Shown here piece after piece: positions 1-5,640 of a DNA stretch of 5,640 bases (within the stretch, counting starts at the first letter, position 1; each line of letters begins with the position of its first letter). The stretch is from Bacteroidota bacterium (GTDB lineage: Bacteria; Bacteroidota; Bacteroidia; NS11-12g; UBA9320). The notes beneath the pieces were generated by a model. That model was not told the DNA's origin and searched no databases. It was given only the letters and a program-made list of their open reading frames with translations. Location of the stretch: contig DNBZ01000266.1 of the NCBI GenBank assembly GCA_003484585.1, forward strand, positions 1 through 5,640, given 5' to 3'. A program made the translations under genes and the position numbers.

Positions 1-153
1 TATATAAGCCATAAACAGAATACCGTGTGGCATGCCTAGAGTTTTAACTAAGGAGTCATTACCTGCTAGGTACTTCAGTGGAACTCCAACTCCTAGAAGT
101 AGTAAGTACGATATACCCTCTAAGTAACTTGTGATTCGGAATGCTTTAATCAT
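1..153 (-). CDS. DUF3817-family small integral membrane protein, N-terminal part (cut by the window edge)
   Basis: An open frame of 51 codons starts at the ATG at 153 and runs off the left edge without a stop. The translation begins MIKAFRITSYLEGISYLLLL and continues with VPLKYLAG and then GMPHGILFMAYI. The pattern (F/L)R...LEG(I/V)S(Y/F)LLLL, followed by PLKY and then G(M)xHG(I/V)LF, is how I recognise the DUF3817 family of small (about 100 residue) membrane proteins of unknown function. Residues about 10-25 form one hydrophobic segment, and a second begins near residue 43 and continues out of the window. The ATG is the natural start because the family signature begins within five residues of it and a -7-like box lies four bases upstream. 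The gene follows the gyrA-TPR operon on the same strand but is separated from it by an intrinsic terminator, so it is probably its own transcription unit. No biochemical role is known to me. Confidence 0.8.
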   Translation of the reverse strand, partial: MIKAFRITSYLEGISYLLLLGVGVPLKYLAGNDSLVKTLGMPHGILFMAYI

Positions 154-157
154 TACG

Positions 158-165
158 CGAAGATA
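158..165 (-). promoter_or_regulatory. Candidate -7 promoter box of the DUF3817 gene
   Basis: Read on the minus strand the site is TATCTTCG, which matches the Bacteroidota -7 consensus TAnnTTTG except for C at position 7. It ends only four bases (CGTA) before the ATG at 153, so a transcript from it would have almost no leader. I see no TTG at the usual -33 distance. The call therefore rests on the box and on its position, which is like that of the boxes before prmC and ribD. Confidence 0.4.
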
Positions 166-240
166 AACGAGCTATTGTTATGAGGATATATTATCTACGT
201 TTCTTTTAGTACATAATTTATATTATGTTAACTAAAAGGT

Positions 241-273
241 GAGAAAGAAAAGGGAGCTCTTTGAAGGACTCCC
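241..273 (-). terminator. Rho-independent terminator of the gyrA-TPR operon
   Basis: On the minus strand, GGGAG (273-269) pairs with CTCCC (256-252), with one possible extra U-G pair inside and a loop of about 10-12 bases. The stem is followed at once by the T-rich tract TTTTCTTTCTC (251-241). It starts about 56 bases after the TPR gene's stop codon. On the plus strand the same hairpin is not followed by T residues, so it should stop only minus-strand transcription, that is, the gyrA operon before it reaches the DUF3817 gene. Confidence 0.75.
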
Positions 274-329
274 GATTCAGATGTTATGGTTAATAACAGT
301 CTTAAATATTTTGATAGAACAAAAGTACG

Positions 330-1556
330 CTATTTGTTGGCTTCTACAAAAGCCTTCATTGCATTGTACTTCTCCATCATTTCTAGCCTAGCATACATTT
401 TCTTCATTGTACCTGCTAGTTCTACCTTGTCTTTGATAGCCATATTTTCATTGTTTTCAAATACATTTTCAAATTGTACTAGAGCTAGTTTATATAAACC
501 GTTTATCTCAGCTTCTTTCTTTTCAATAATACTTGGCTTATACTCACCGTTTAACTCATCTACTATTTTAGATATCTTATTGAGATACATTACCCCTTTA
601 TTATAAGCAGCATCATAGTATTCTGGGTCTATTTCTAGAATCTTATCATAATCGGCCGCAGCTTTTTCAGTCTCATTTAGACCTTCATAACTGATAGCTC
701 TAGCAAAATAGTATATCGTATTTCCAGGATCATCTGCTATCGCAGCATCTAATTTGGTGATGAGCTCTTTGCTTCTCCCCTGCTTAAGAAATATATCTAA
801 CTCCATATTAATCAGGTTCTTATCTGCCTCGTTTATCTGCTTACCAGACTTTATCACATTAAGAGCTGCTGTAGTATCGCCCCCTTTTAGATGTAGCTTA
901 GCTAAGTTGGAGTATATGCTAGATTCTAACGTTCTTTTCTTTACCAACGCTGATAATGCAAGTATTGCTTTTTCATCTTCTCCATTGTTCATTGCCGAGA
1001 AAGCCATCATTTGCTCTAGCACTTCTGCAGTAAGGTTATTTTGTTTCAATAATCCATCTACATCGTACTTGATTAGCGGTAATGCTAGACTAAAGTCGGT
1101 ATATGCTGTAGTAAAGTCCTCTGCAGAATAGGCTGTATAACCGGTGTTATATAGTCCTATAGCTACATTTAGCAAGTTAGTCTTAGCTTGCTTAGTCACT
1201 CTATTCTTAGTGTCAGTCTCTATCGCCTTATTAAAACAGTTCAGTGCTATTTTTATTGCATCCGGGTTCGCTTTACTAAGCTCATTATTTAATCCAGCTA
1301 CTTTTAAATAGGTCAAGCCTCTGTAATACCACATTTTAGGGTCATTACTAGTCTTAGGATGTGCCTTTGACTCATTAGCCCATTTTAATAAATCAGTATA
1401 ATTTTTATCTGAATCAGGTTTAAAAACATCTTCTAGCTCCATTTTCATTGACTCTACTGTAAACTTCTGTGCGTTTACAGTGTAACCAGCAAATAAAAGG
1501 GCTATAAGAATTAGATTGCTGTACTTAATCTTCATTTTCTTCATTAGTTGTTTCAT
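330..1556 (-). CDS. Exported tetratricopeptide-repeat (TPR) protein encoded directly after gyrA
   Basis: This is a protein of up to 408 residues ending in a TAG at 332-330. It starts with a Sec-type signal peptide: a Lys-rich start, the hydrophobic core [12 protein letters not shown] (residues 15-26) and a V-N-A site before Gln30. No cysteine follows, so it is not a lipoprotein and is probably periplasmic. The rest is helical, with TPR-like helix pairs. The clearest are at residues about 213-246 ([12 protein letters not shown]) and 280-325 ([37 protein letters not shown]). Weaker ones lie near 76-115 (WYYRGLTYL) and 134-165. TPR domains bind other proteins; no enzymatic motif is visible and the function is unknown. 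Three in-frame ATGs (1556, 1544, 1535) all lie inside the gyrA end, giving overlaps of 32, 20 or 11 bases. I report the longest, although the ATG at 1535 gives the most compact signal peptide. Co-transcription, and probably translational coupling, with gyrA is expected. I recall a TPR gene after gyrA in other flavobacteria. Confidence 0.88.
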   Translation of the reverse strand: MKQLMKKMKIKYSNLILIALLFAGYTVNAQKFTVESMKMELEDVFKPDSDKNYTDLLKWANESKAHPKTSNDPKMWYYRGLTYLKVAGLNNELSKANPDAIKIALNCFNKAIETDTKNRVTKQAKTNLLNVAIGLYNTGYTAYSAEDFTTAYTDFSLALPLIKYDVDGLLKQNNLTAEVLEQMMAFSAMNNGEDEKAILALSALVKKRTLESSIYSNLAKLHLKGGDTTAALNVIKSGKQINEADKNLINMELDIFLKQGRSKELITKLDAAIADDPGNTIYYFARAISYEGLNETEKAAADYDKILEIDPEYYDAAYNKGVMYLNKISKIVDELNGEYKPSIIEKKEAEINGLYKLALVQFENVFENNENMAIKDKVELAGTMKKMYARLEMMEKYNAMKAFVEANK

Positions 1557-4089
1557 TCGTTTCGTTGTTTGCTGCAGAATCTGTATCCGAGTTGTCTTCT
1601 TCTCCAGATTCTATATTTTCAAGATCTTCATCTTCCTCGTCTACCTTGGGAACTTTGGCTACTGAGGCGATGTCGTCTTTGTCTCTTACTTTTATGAGCC
1701 TAACTCCTTGGGTGGCTCTTCCCATTACTCGTACATCTTCCATCTTCATACGGATGGTAATGCCAAGTTTTGTAATGATCATAAGGTCATTCTCATCGGT
1801 TACGTCTTTCATTGAGATTAGAGCTCCAGTCTTCTCGGTTACGCTCAGAGTCTTTACTCCTTTGCCTCCCCTACCAGTGATTCTATAATCATCTATGTTG
1901 GTACGTTTTCCGTAACCTTTTTCAGAAACTACCATTATAGTGGTATCCTCCATATTAGAGTTTACACATACCATACCAATCACCTCATCAGCATCACTTT
2001 CTAGCCTTACACCTCTTACCCCAGAGGCTGTTCTGCCCATAGGTCTTACATTCTCTTCATTGAAACGTATAGCCTTACCGCTCTTCTTTGCAAGCAGTAT
2101 TTCTGCGGTTCCGTCAGTAAGTTTAGCTTCTAGCAGTTGGTCACCATCTCTTACAGTGATAGCGTTGATACCATTCGTTCTTGGTCTAGAGTATTGCTCT
2201 AGTGAGGTTTTTTTAATTGTACCATTTTTAGTACACATTACGATGAAATTATTGTTCACGTACTCCTCATCCTTCAAGTTACCTGTAGCTACGAAAGCTC
2301 TTACAGTATCATCTGTAGGAATATTTATCAAGTTTTGGATAGCTCTACCTTGTGACACTTTACTTCCTACAGGTATTTCGTACACTTTCATCCAGAAGCA
2401 TCTACCTTGGTCAGTAAATAGTAGAATATAGTTATGTGTCATCGTAACAAAGAGATTTTCGACGTAGTCTTTATCTCTATGTTTCACTCCTTTATTACCT
2501 ACTCCACCCCTAGTTTGAGATTTATATTCGGTAAGTGGTGTACGTTTTATATAGCCCATACTAGAGATAGTTACTACCATCTCTTCGTTTGCTATGAGGT
2601 CTTCTATATTTATTTCTCCTGCGTCAAATTCAATAGCTGTTCTACGCTCATCTCCATACTTCTCTTTCATTTCTAAAAGTTCGTCTTTGATGATTTGCAT
2701 TCTACGAGTTTCATCTCCTAAAATGTCTTTCAAGTCTGTAATGGTTGCCATTAACTCAGCATATTCTGCTCTCACTTTGTCTATTTCTAGACCAGTAAGC
2801 TTCTGCAGACGCATATCGAGTATGGCTTTAGCTTGTATTTCTGAAAGTTTGAAATCTTTCATCAAGCCAGCACGAGCTTCCTCACCATTTTTGGACGCTC
2901 TAATAAGCTTAATTACTGCATCTAGATTATCTAGAGCTATAGTAAGTCCTTCTAATATATGAGCACGCTTAAGTGCTTCTTTTAGCAGATACTCAGTTCT
3001 ACGTACTACAACCTCGTGACGGTGCTCTACGTAGTGGTGTATCATATCGCGAAGATTTAGCATCTCCGGTCTACCTTTTACAAGGGCTATATTATTTACA
3101 CTAAAACTAGTCTGTAGTGGTGTGTACTTATATAGTTTATTCAATACGATGTTCGGTATTGCATCACGCTTAAGGTCAAAAACAATACGCAGTCCTTGTC
3201 TGCCACTCTCGTCTCTTACCTCACTTATACCCTCTATTACCTTATCATTTACTAAGTCAACTGCTTTTATAATAATCTGTGATGGACTTACTTGGTATGG
3301 TACTTCTGTAATCACGATTTGCTCACGTCCTGTCTTAGTGACATCAAACTCAGCTTTCCCACGCATTACGATACGTCCTCTTCCAGTTTCAAATGCAGAT
3401 TTTACACCTTCTGTACCGTATATAATACCTCCTGTTGGAAAATCTGGAGCTTTTACATACTCCATTAAACCTTCTACATCTATATCATTGTTATCTATAT
3501 AAGCTACTGTACCGTCTATTACCTCACTTAGGTTATGCGGAGCCATATTAGTAGCCATACCTACTGCTATACCAGATGCACCGTTTACCAATAAGTTTGG
3601 TATACGAGCTGGCAAAACAGTTGGTTCGCTAAGACTATCGTCAAAATTAGGACGGTAATCTACCGTATCCTTATCTATATCAGCAAGCATTTCTTCAGCT
3701 AGTTTTCTCATTCTAGCCTCCGTGTATCTCATAGCCGCTGGTGGATCACCATCTATACTACCAAAGTTACCTTGCCCATCTACCATCGGATAGCGAAGAC
3801 TCCAACTTTGAGCCATACGTACCATCGCATCGTATACAGAAGTATCACCATGTGGGTGATACTTACCTAGTACCTCTCCTACTATTCTAGCTGATTTTTT
3901 ATAAGGCCTATTGCTAGCTAATCCCAAATCAGACATGCCGTACAGAACCCTTCTGTGTACAGGTTTAAGACCATCTCTTACATCTGGCAACGCCCTTGAA
4001 ACAATAACCGACATCGAGTAATCGATGTAAGCGGTTTTCATCTCCTCTTCAATATTGATTGGAATAATTTTCTCGTTTTCCGAATTCAT
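1525..4089 (-). CDS. gyrA: DNA gyrase subunit A (EC 5.6.2.2)
   Basis: GyrA is the DNA breakage-reunion subunit of the A2B2 gyrase that introduces negative supercoils using ATP; GyrB, its partner, is not in the window. The 854 residues are full length. The N-terminal domain shows [18 protein letters not shown] (35-52), the quinolone-resistance region [10 protein letters not shown] (78-87, with Thr83 and Asp87 in E. coli numbering) and the catalytic Arg121-Tyr122 in [10 protein letters not shown]. The tower and coiled-coil region runs to about residue 490. The C-terminal pinwheel has six blades, with repeat motifs at about 512, 562, 623, 671, 725 and 776. The first blade holds QTRGGVG (525-531) at the GyrA-box position, which marks gyrase rather than topoisomerase IV ParC. 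Blade 5 holds a second GRGGKG (739-744). The last 40 or so residues are an acidic D/E/N-rich tail. The ATG at 4089 fits the family start ([21 protein letters not shown]). The TAA stop lies within the start of the TPR gene. Confidence 0.98.
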   Translation of the reverse strand: MNSENEKIIPINIEEEMKTAYIDYSMSVIVSRALPDVRDGLKPVHRRVLYGMSDLGLASNRPYKKSARIVGEVLGKYHPHGDTSVYDAMVRMAQSWSLRYPMVDGQGNFGSIDGDPPAAMRYTEARMRKLAEEMLADIDKDTVDYRPNFDDSLSEPTVLPARIPNLLVNGASGIAVGMATNMAPHNLSEVIDGTVAYIDNNDIDVEGLMEYVKAPDFPTGGIIYGTEGVKSAFETGRGRIVMRGKAEFDVTKTGREQIVITEVPYQVSPSQIIIKAVDLVNDKVIEGISEVRDESGRQGLRIVFDLKRDAIPNIVLNKLYKYTPLQTSFSVNNIALVKGRPEMLNLRDMIHHYVEHRHEVVVRRTEYLLKEALKRAHILEGLTIALDNLDAVIKLIRASKNGEEARAGLMKDFKLSEIQAKAILDMRLQKLTGLEIDKVRAEYAELMATITDLKDILGDETRRMQIIKDELLEMKEKYGDERRTAIEFDAGEINIEDLIANEEMVVTISSMGYIKRTPLTEYKSQTRGGVGNKGVKHRDKDYVENLFVTMTHNYILLFTDQGRCFWMKVYEIPVGSKVSQGRAIQNLINIPTDDTVRAFVATGNLKDEEYVNNNFIVMCTKNGTIKKTSLEQYSRPRTNGINAITVRDGDQLLEAKLTDGTAEILLAKKSGKAIRFNEENVRPMGRTASGVRGVRLESDADEVIGMVCVNSNMEDTTIMVVSEKGYGKRTNIDDYRITGRGGKGVKTLSVTEKTGALISMKDVTDENDLMIITKLGITIRMKMEDVRVMGRATQGVRLIKVRDKDDIASVAKVPKVDEEDEDLENIESGEEDNSDTDSAANNETNETTNEENED

Positions 4090-4095
4090 CTATTT

Positions 4096-4129
4096 CAAAT
4101 TAGTTTAAAGTGTGCAATCTATAAGCAAA
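4096..4129 (-). promoter_or_regulatory. Candidate gyrA promoter, with a short -7 box and very short leader
   Basis: On the minus strand TTTG (4129-4126) is followed after 23 bases by TAATTTG (4102-4096). The second element is one base short of TAnnTTTG. It ends six bases (AAATAG) before the gyrA ATG. Spacing and placement are close to those of the better-matching prmC promoter. If real, the gyrA mRNA is leaderless or has a leader of a few bases. A start site further upstream in the 281-base gap cannot be excluded. Confidence 0.4.
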
Positions 4130-4139
4130 TAGCCAATCA

Positions 4140-4158
4140 TAGCGCTATTGTAACGCTA
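4140..4158. repeat. Short inverted repeat upstream of gyrA
   Basis: TAGCG (4140-4144) and CGCTA (4154-4158) form a 5-base inverted repeat around a 9-base loop, about 50-70 bases upstream of the gyrA ATG. That is just upstream of the candidate -33 element, where a regulator could bind. Five bases is short enough to arise by chance. Confidence 0.2.
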
Positions 4159-4187
4159 AAATACCCACAAATAATCTTCAAAATGGG

Positions 4188-4236
4188 GATAAATTGAGCA
4201 GTGACTGTAATAAATTTATCAGAGTCCCTTTTTTTT
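4188..4236 (+). other. Hairpin followed by T8 on the plus strand, a terminator-like structure
   Basis: GATAAATT (4188-4195) and AATTTATC (4213-4220) form a perfect 8-base inverted repeat. The 17-base loop contains a smaller one, CAGT-G-ACTG (4199-4207). Eight bases later comes a run of eight T residues (4229-4236). The arrangement resembles a plus-strand terminator, but the stem is AT-rich and not adjacent to the T run, and no plus-strand gene ends here. It may be chance, part of the gyrA upstream region, or the end of an unrecognised small RNA. Confidence 0.25.
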
Positions 4237-4267
4237 GATTTTATCAACGCTTATTCTGGCCTATAAA

Positions 4268-4281
4268 GAGGTATATATCTC
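4268..4281. repeat. Near-palindrome GAGGTATATATCTC between prmC and gyrA
   Basis: The 14 bases read GAG-G-TATATA-T-CTC, symmetric except for one G/T position. The form (short GC-containing arms around an alternating AT core) is like that of a dimeric regulator site, but no regulator gene is nearby. Its centre is about 41 bases from the centre of the next palindrome, at 4306-4325. Confidence 0.25.
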
Positions 4282-4305
4282 CACGTTAATGGAAACAAAG
4301 ACTGA

Positions 4306-4325
4306 TTAAAAATGGTCATTTTTAA
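4306..4325. repeat. Perfect 9-base inverted repeat between prmC and gyrA
   Basis: TTAAAAATG (4306-4314) and CATTTTTAA (4317-4325) are exact reverse complements separated only by GT. The two-base gap is too tight for a full RNA hairpin loop; opening the inner pairs leaves a purely AU stem. It could be a weak terminator for prmC, whose stop lies 46 bases before it on the minus strand, or a DNA-binding site upstream of gyrA. It is the most regular structure in the gap. Confidence 0.35.
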
Positions 4326-4356
4326 AGCGGATAACCGTAAGCCTAACCTGGAATTA

Positions 4357-4376
4357 GACTAGGTGCCCATCTAGTC
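4357..4376 (-). other. Inverted repeat overlapping the prmC stop codon
   Basis: GACTAG (4357-4362) and CTAGTC (4371-4376) form a 6-base inverted repeat with an 8-base loop. The right arm contains the prmC TAG stop and the Asp codon before it. The transcript downstream is not T-rich, so this is not a standard intrinsic terminator; it could protect the mRNA 3' end or be chance. Confidence 0.25.
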
Positions 4377-5186
4377 AAACGTCACTTTTAATAGTCTATC
4401 TTTATCTTGAAAATCAGGTTGCCATACAAAACTAAAATTATGCTCCTTAAGCCAGTTGTCCAGTTCAGGCCTATAGTATTCACTCGTCTCAAAATAGCAC
4501 GTAGATTTCTGCTGATGAGCAAGTAGTATAATAGTCTTGTAAAACAGCAATGGGTCTGTGTCATCAACGAATAATGCTATATGTGGCTCATATTCAAGTA
4601 CGTTTTCATGCATATCATCCTTTTCTGAATGCGCTATATACGGTGGATTACTCACTATAATGTCGTACGGTTCTAACTCTTCTGTGAGTATGTTTTTTTG
4701 AAAAAAAATCACGTCGAGGTTTTGTTCTTTACTATTACGCTGAGCTACTTTCAATGCTTCCGTACTTATATCACAACCACTTACCTGAGCGTATGGCCAG
4801 TGTTTCTTTAAGACTAGCGGGATGCAGCCACTGCCTGTGCCTATGTCCACGACAGATCCCTGAAAGTTTGGATGATCTTCAAGTATCCAGTGGACCAGCT
4901 GCTCTGTCTCTGGGCGAGGGATGAGTACAGTTTCATCTACAAAGAGGTCCAAGCCATAGAAGGGTGCCTCATTTAGCACATACTGGACGGGCTTACCATC
5001 CATAAGAGATTGGAGTAAAGTTACATAAGTGTCTCCCAGCATAGTTTCTTGACCTAATAGAACAGCAGTCTTAGACTTTTTTTCAAGATAGTAGAGTACC
5101 ATATAGAATATGTTTTCAGCTTCGCTAAGGCGATAGAGCTTTGTTAGTTTATCCGTAAACAGTGCTTTAAGTACTCCCAATTGCAT
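4371..5186 (-). CDS. prmC: Peptide chain release factor N5-glutamine methyltransferase
   Basis: PrmC (HemK) uses S-adenosylmethionine to methylate the glutamine of the GGQ motif in release factors RF1 and RF2, improving translation termination in the cytoplasm. The protein has 271 residues from the ATG at 5186, close to the 277 of E. coli PrmC. An N-terminal helical domain (about 1-75) binds the release factor. Then come the family motif IPRPETE (89-95), SAM-binding motif I VVDIGTGSG (112-120), the acidic residue after the next strand (GCDIS, Asp139) and the catalytic NPPY (180-183), which holds the substrate glutamine. A DPLLFYK segment follows, as in homologues. The frame stays open to a TTG at 5195, but that codon lies inside the -7 box TACCTTTG, so the ATG is preferred. 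The gene is transcribed away from ribD from an 83-base shared region. I recall prmC next to ribD in other flavobacteria. Confidence 0.95.
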   Translation of the reverse strand: MQLGVLKALFTDKLTKLYRLSEAENIFYMVLYYLEKKSKTAVLLGQETMLGDTYVTLLQSLMDGKPVQYVLNEAPFYGLDLFVDETVLIPRPETEQLVHWILEDHPNFQGSVVDIGTGSGCIPLVLKKHWPYAQVSGCDISTEALKVAQRNSKEQNLDVIFFQKNILTEELEPYDIIVSNPPYIAHSEKDDMHENVLEYEPHIALFVDDTDPLLFYKTIILLAHQQKSTCYFETSEYYRPELDNWLKEHNFSFVWQPDFQDKDRLLKVTFD

Positions 5187-5192
5187 ATAACA

Positions 5193-5226
5193 CAAAGGTA
5201 ATTGCAGGGATTTATATATTCTACAA
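5193..5226 (-). promoter_or_regulatory. prmC promoter of Bacteroidota type
   Basis: On the minus strand TTG (5226-5224) is followed after 23 bases by TACCTTTG (5200-5193), an exact match to the Bacteroidota -7 consensus TAnnTTTG at the long end of the known 17-23 base spacing. Only six bases (TGTTAT) separate the box from the ATG at 5186. Transcription would start at or just before the start codon, giving a leaderless or nearly leaderless mRNA. Confidence 0.65.
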
Positions 5227-5239
5227 TTCAGGATTCCCT
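5206..5239. repeat. Short inverted repeat in the middle of the prmC-ribD divergent region
   Basis: AGGGA (5206-5210) and TCCCT (5235-5239) are inverted around a 24-base AT-rich stretch, roughly midway between the two divergent start codons. It might be an operator shared by both promoters. The arms are short and chance is a fair explanation. Confidence 0.15.
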
Positions 5240-5257
5240 TATTTCAATAATTGCCGT

Positions 5258-5265
5258 TAGTTTCG
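5258..5265 (+). promoter_or_regulatory. Candidate -7 promoter box of ribD
   Basis: TAGTTTCG matches TAnnTTTG except for C at position 7, the same deviation as in the box of the DUF3817 gene. It ends four bases (CAGC) before the proposed TTG start at 5270. No TTG is found 17-23 bases upstream, so the promoter is uncertain. No other plus-strand box is evident in the 83-base region. Confidence 0.35.
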
Positions 5266-5269
5266 CAGC

Positions 5270-5640
5270 TTGCAACCCGACGAAACATACATGAATCGCT
5301 GCCTTGAGTTAGCTGCTTTAGGTAAACTCCATACGGCTCCAAACCCAATGGTAGGCTGTGTCATAGTCTATAAGGATACAATAGTAGCTGAAGGCTATCA
5401 TGAAAAATATGGAGGTGCTCATGCTGAGGTTCAAGCGTTCGCGTCTTTGGATGAGTCTATTGACATGTATAAATGTACTGTCTATGTAAGTTTAGAGCCC
5501 TGCTCCCATTTCGGAAAAACTCCGCCCTGTGCAGATTTGATTGTAGCGAAGAAACCAAAGCGAGTGGTGATAGGAATGCTTGATCCGCACGAAAAAGTAG
5601 CAGGAAAGGGAATAAAAAAATTGTTAGAAGCCGGAATTAA
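5270..5640 (+). CDS. ribD: Riboflavin biosynthesis protein RibD, N-terminal deaminase part (cut by the window edge)
   Basis: RibD is a two-domain enzyme of riboflavin synthesis. The N-terminal domain deaminates the pyrimidine made from GTP by RibA and the C-terminal domain reduces the product to 5-amino-6-ribitylamino-uracil phosphate. Only the deaminase domain (123 codons) is in the window, so the reductase domain is not seen. The zinc and catalytic motifs are intact: HAE (His51, Glu53) and [12 protein letters not shown] (Cys78 and Cys87). [11 protein letters not shown] and VVIGMLDPH are also typical. I chose the TTG at 5270 because it gives [15 protein letters not shown], which aligns from residue 1 with the E. 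coli RibD start as I recall it (MQDEYYMARALKLA) and puts the zinc histidine near position 50, as in that family. The ATG at 5291 would remove seven residues of the first helix. A TAG at 5258 closes the frame upstream. The gene is divergent from prmC. No FMN riboswitch fits in the short upstream region. Confidence 0.93.
   Translation, partial: MQPDETYMNRCLELAALGKLHTAPNPMVGCVIVYKDTIVAEGYHEKYGGAHAEVQAFASLDESIDMYKCTVYVSLEPCSHFGKTPPCADLIVAKKPKRVVIGMLDPHEKVAGKGIKKLLEAGI

Noticed and set aside
283..297. Inverted repeat GTTAT/ATAAC between the TPR stop and the terminator
   Set aside because: A five-base, almost purely AT stem is expected by chance in AT-rich DNA and adds nothing to the stronger hairpin next to it.
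286..606. Plus-strand open frame of 106 codons opposite the TPR gene end
   Set aside because: It lies almost wholly antisense to a clear TPR gene, has no family resemblance, and its hydrophobic composition is a by-product of reading the opposite strand.
754..1131. Plus-strand open frame of 125 codons inside the TPR gene
   Set aside because: It is antisense to the middle of the TPR gene and has no promoter-like box or family resemblance.
1565..3502. Several plus-strand open frames of 80-163 codons opposite gyrA
   Set aside because: They are Ser/Leu/Ile-rich shadows of the gyrA reading frame with no recognisable domain; gyrA itself is unambiguous here.
4289..4309. Tiny plus-strand open frame (ATG to TAA, six codons) between prmC and gyrA
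   Set aside because: It is too short to judge, with no promoter or leader-peptide features and no plus-strand gene downstream for it to control.
5187..5195. Extension of prmC to a TTG codon at 5195
   Set aside because: The TTG lies within the consensus -7 box TACCTTTG, so it would be at or upstream of the transcription start, and the added residues (M-C-Y) have no support.
5199..5254. Direct repeat TAATTGC at 5199-5205 and 5248-5254 in the prmC-ribD region
   Set aside because: A single seven-base AT-rich repeat is likely by chance, and it sits asymmetrically with respect to the two promoters.

Overview
The window looks like a core chromosomal stretch of a Bacteroidota bacterium, most likely of the Flavobacteriia type. 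Four signs support this. The DNA is AT-rich. The promoter-like boxes fit the Bacteroidota pattern TTG-N17-23-TAnnTTTG, and no Shine-Dalgarno sequence is evident at any start. The TPR protein has an export signal ending in V-N-A before a Gln, a common form in this phylum. GyrA carries Thr at the position of E. coli Ser83, as I recall for flavobacterial gyrases. I cannot place the genus. No mobile element, CRISPR array, tRNA or rRNA is visible.

Layout. The left edge (1-153, minus) is the start of a small DUF3817-type membrane protein. The next 176 bases hold its candidate promoter and a good intrinsic terminator for the operon to its right. That operon (minus) is gyrA (4089 to 1525) followed by an exported TPR-repeat protein whose possible start codons all lie inside the end of gyrA. 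A 281-base gap (4090-4370) holds a candidate gyrA promoter and several inverted repeats. Then comes prmC (minus, ATG at 5186), the release-factor glutamine methyltransferase. An 83-base divergent region separates it from ribD (plus), of which only the N-terminal deaminase part is present. The annotated start I favour for ribD is a TTG at 5270, not the ATG at 5291.

The genes serve unrelated housekeeping jobs: DNA supercoiling (GyrA), release-factor maturation for translation termination (PrmC) and riboflavin synthesis (RibD). Only gyrA and the TPR gene are clearly joined as one transcription unit. I see no new multi-gene system. The most interesting signal is regulatory: at every transcription-unit start in the window a -7-like box lies only 4-6 bases before the start codon, which predicts leaderless or nearly leaderless mRNAs. 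Other points for a second look are the degenerate first GyrA box with a second RGGKG motif in blade 5, the acidic GyrA tail overlapping the next gene's starts, and the palindromes upstream of gyrA.
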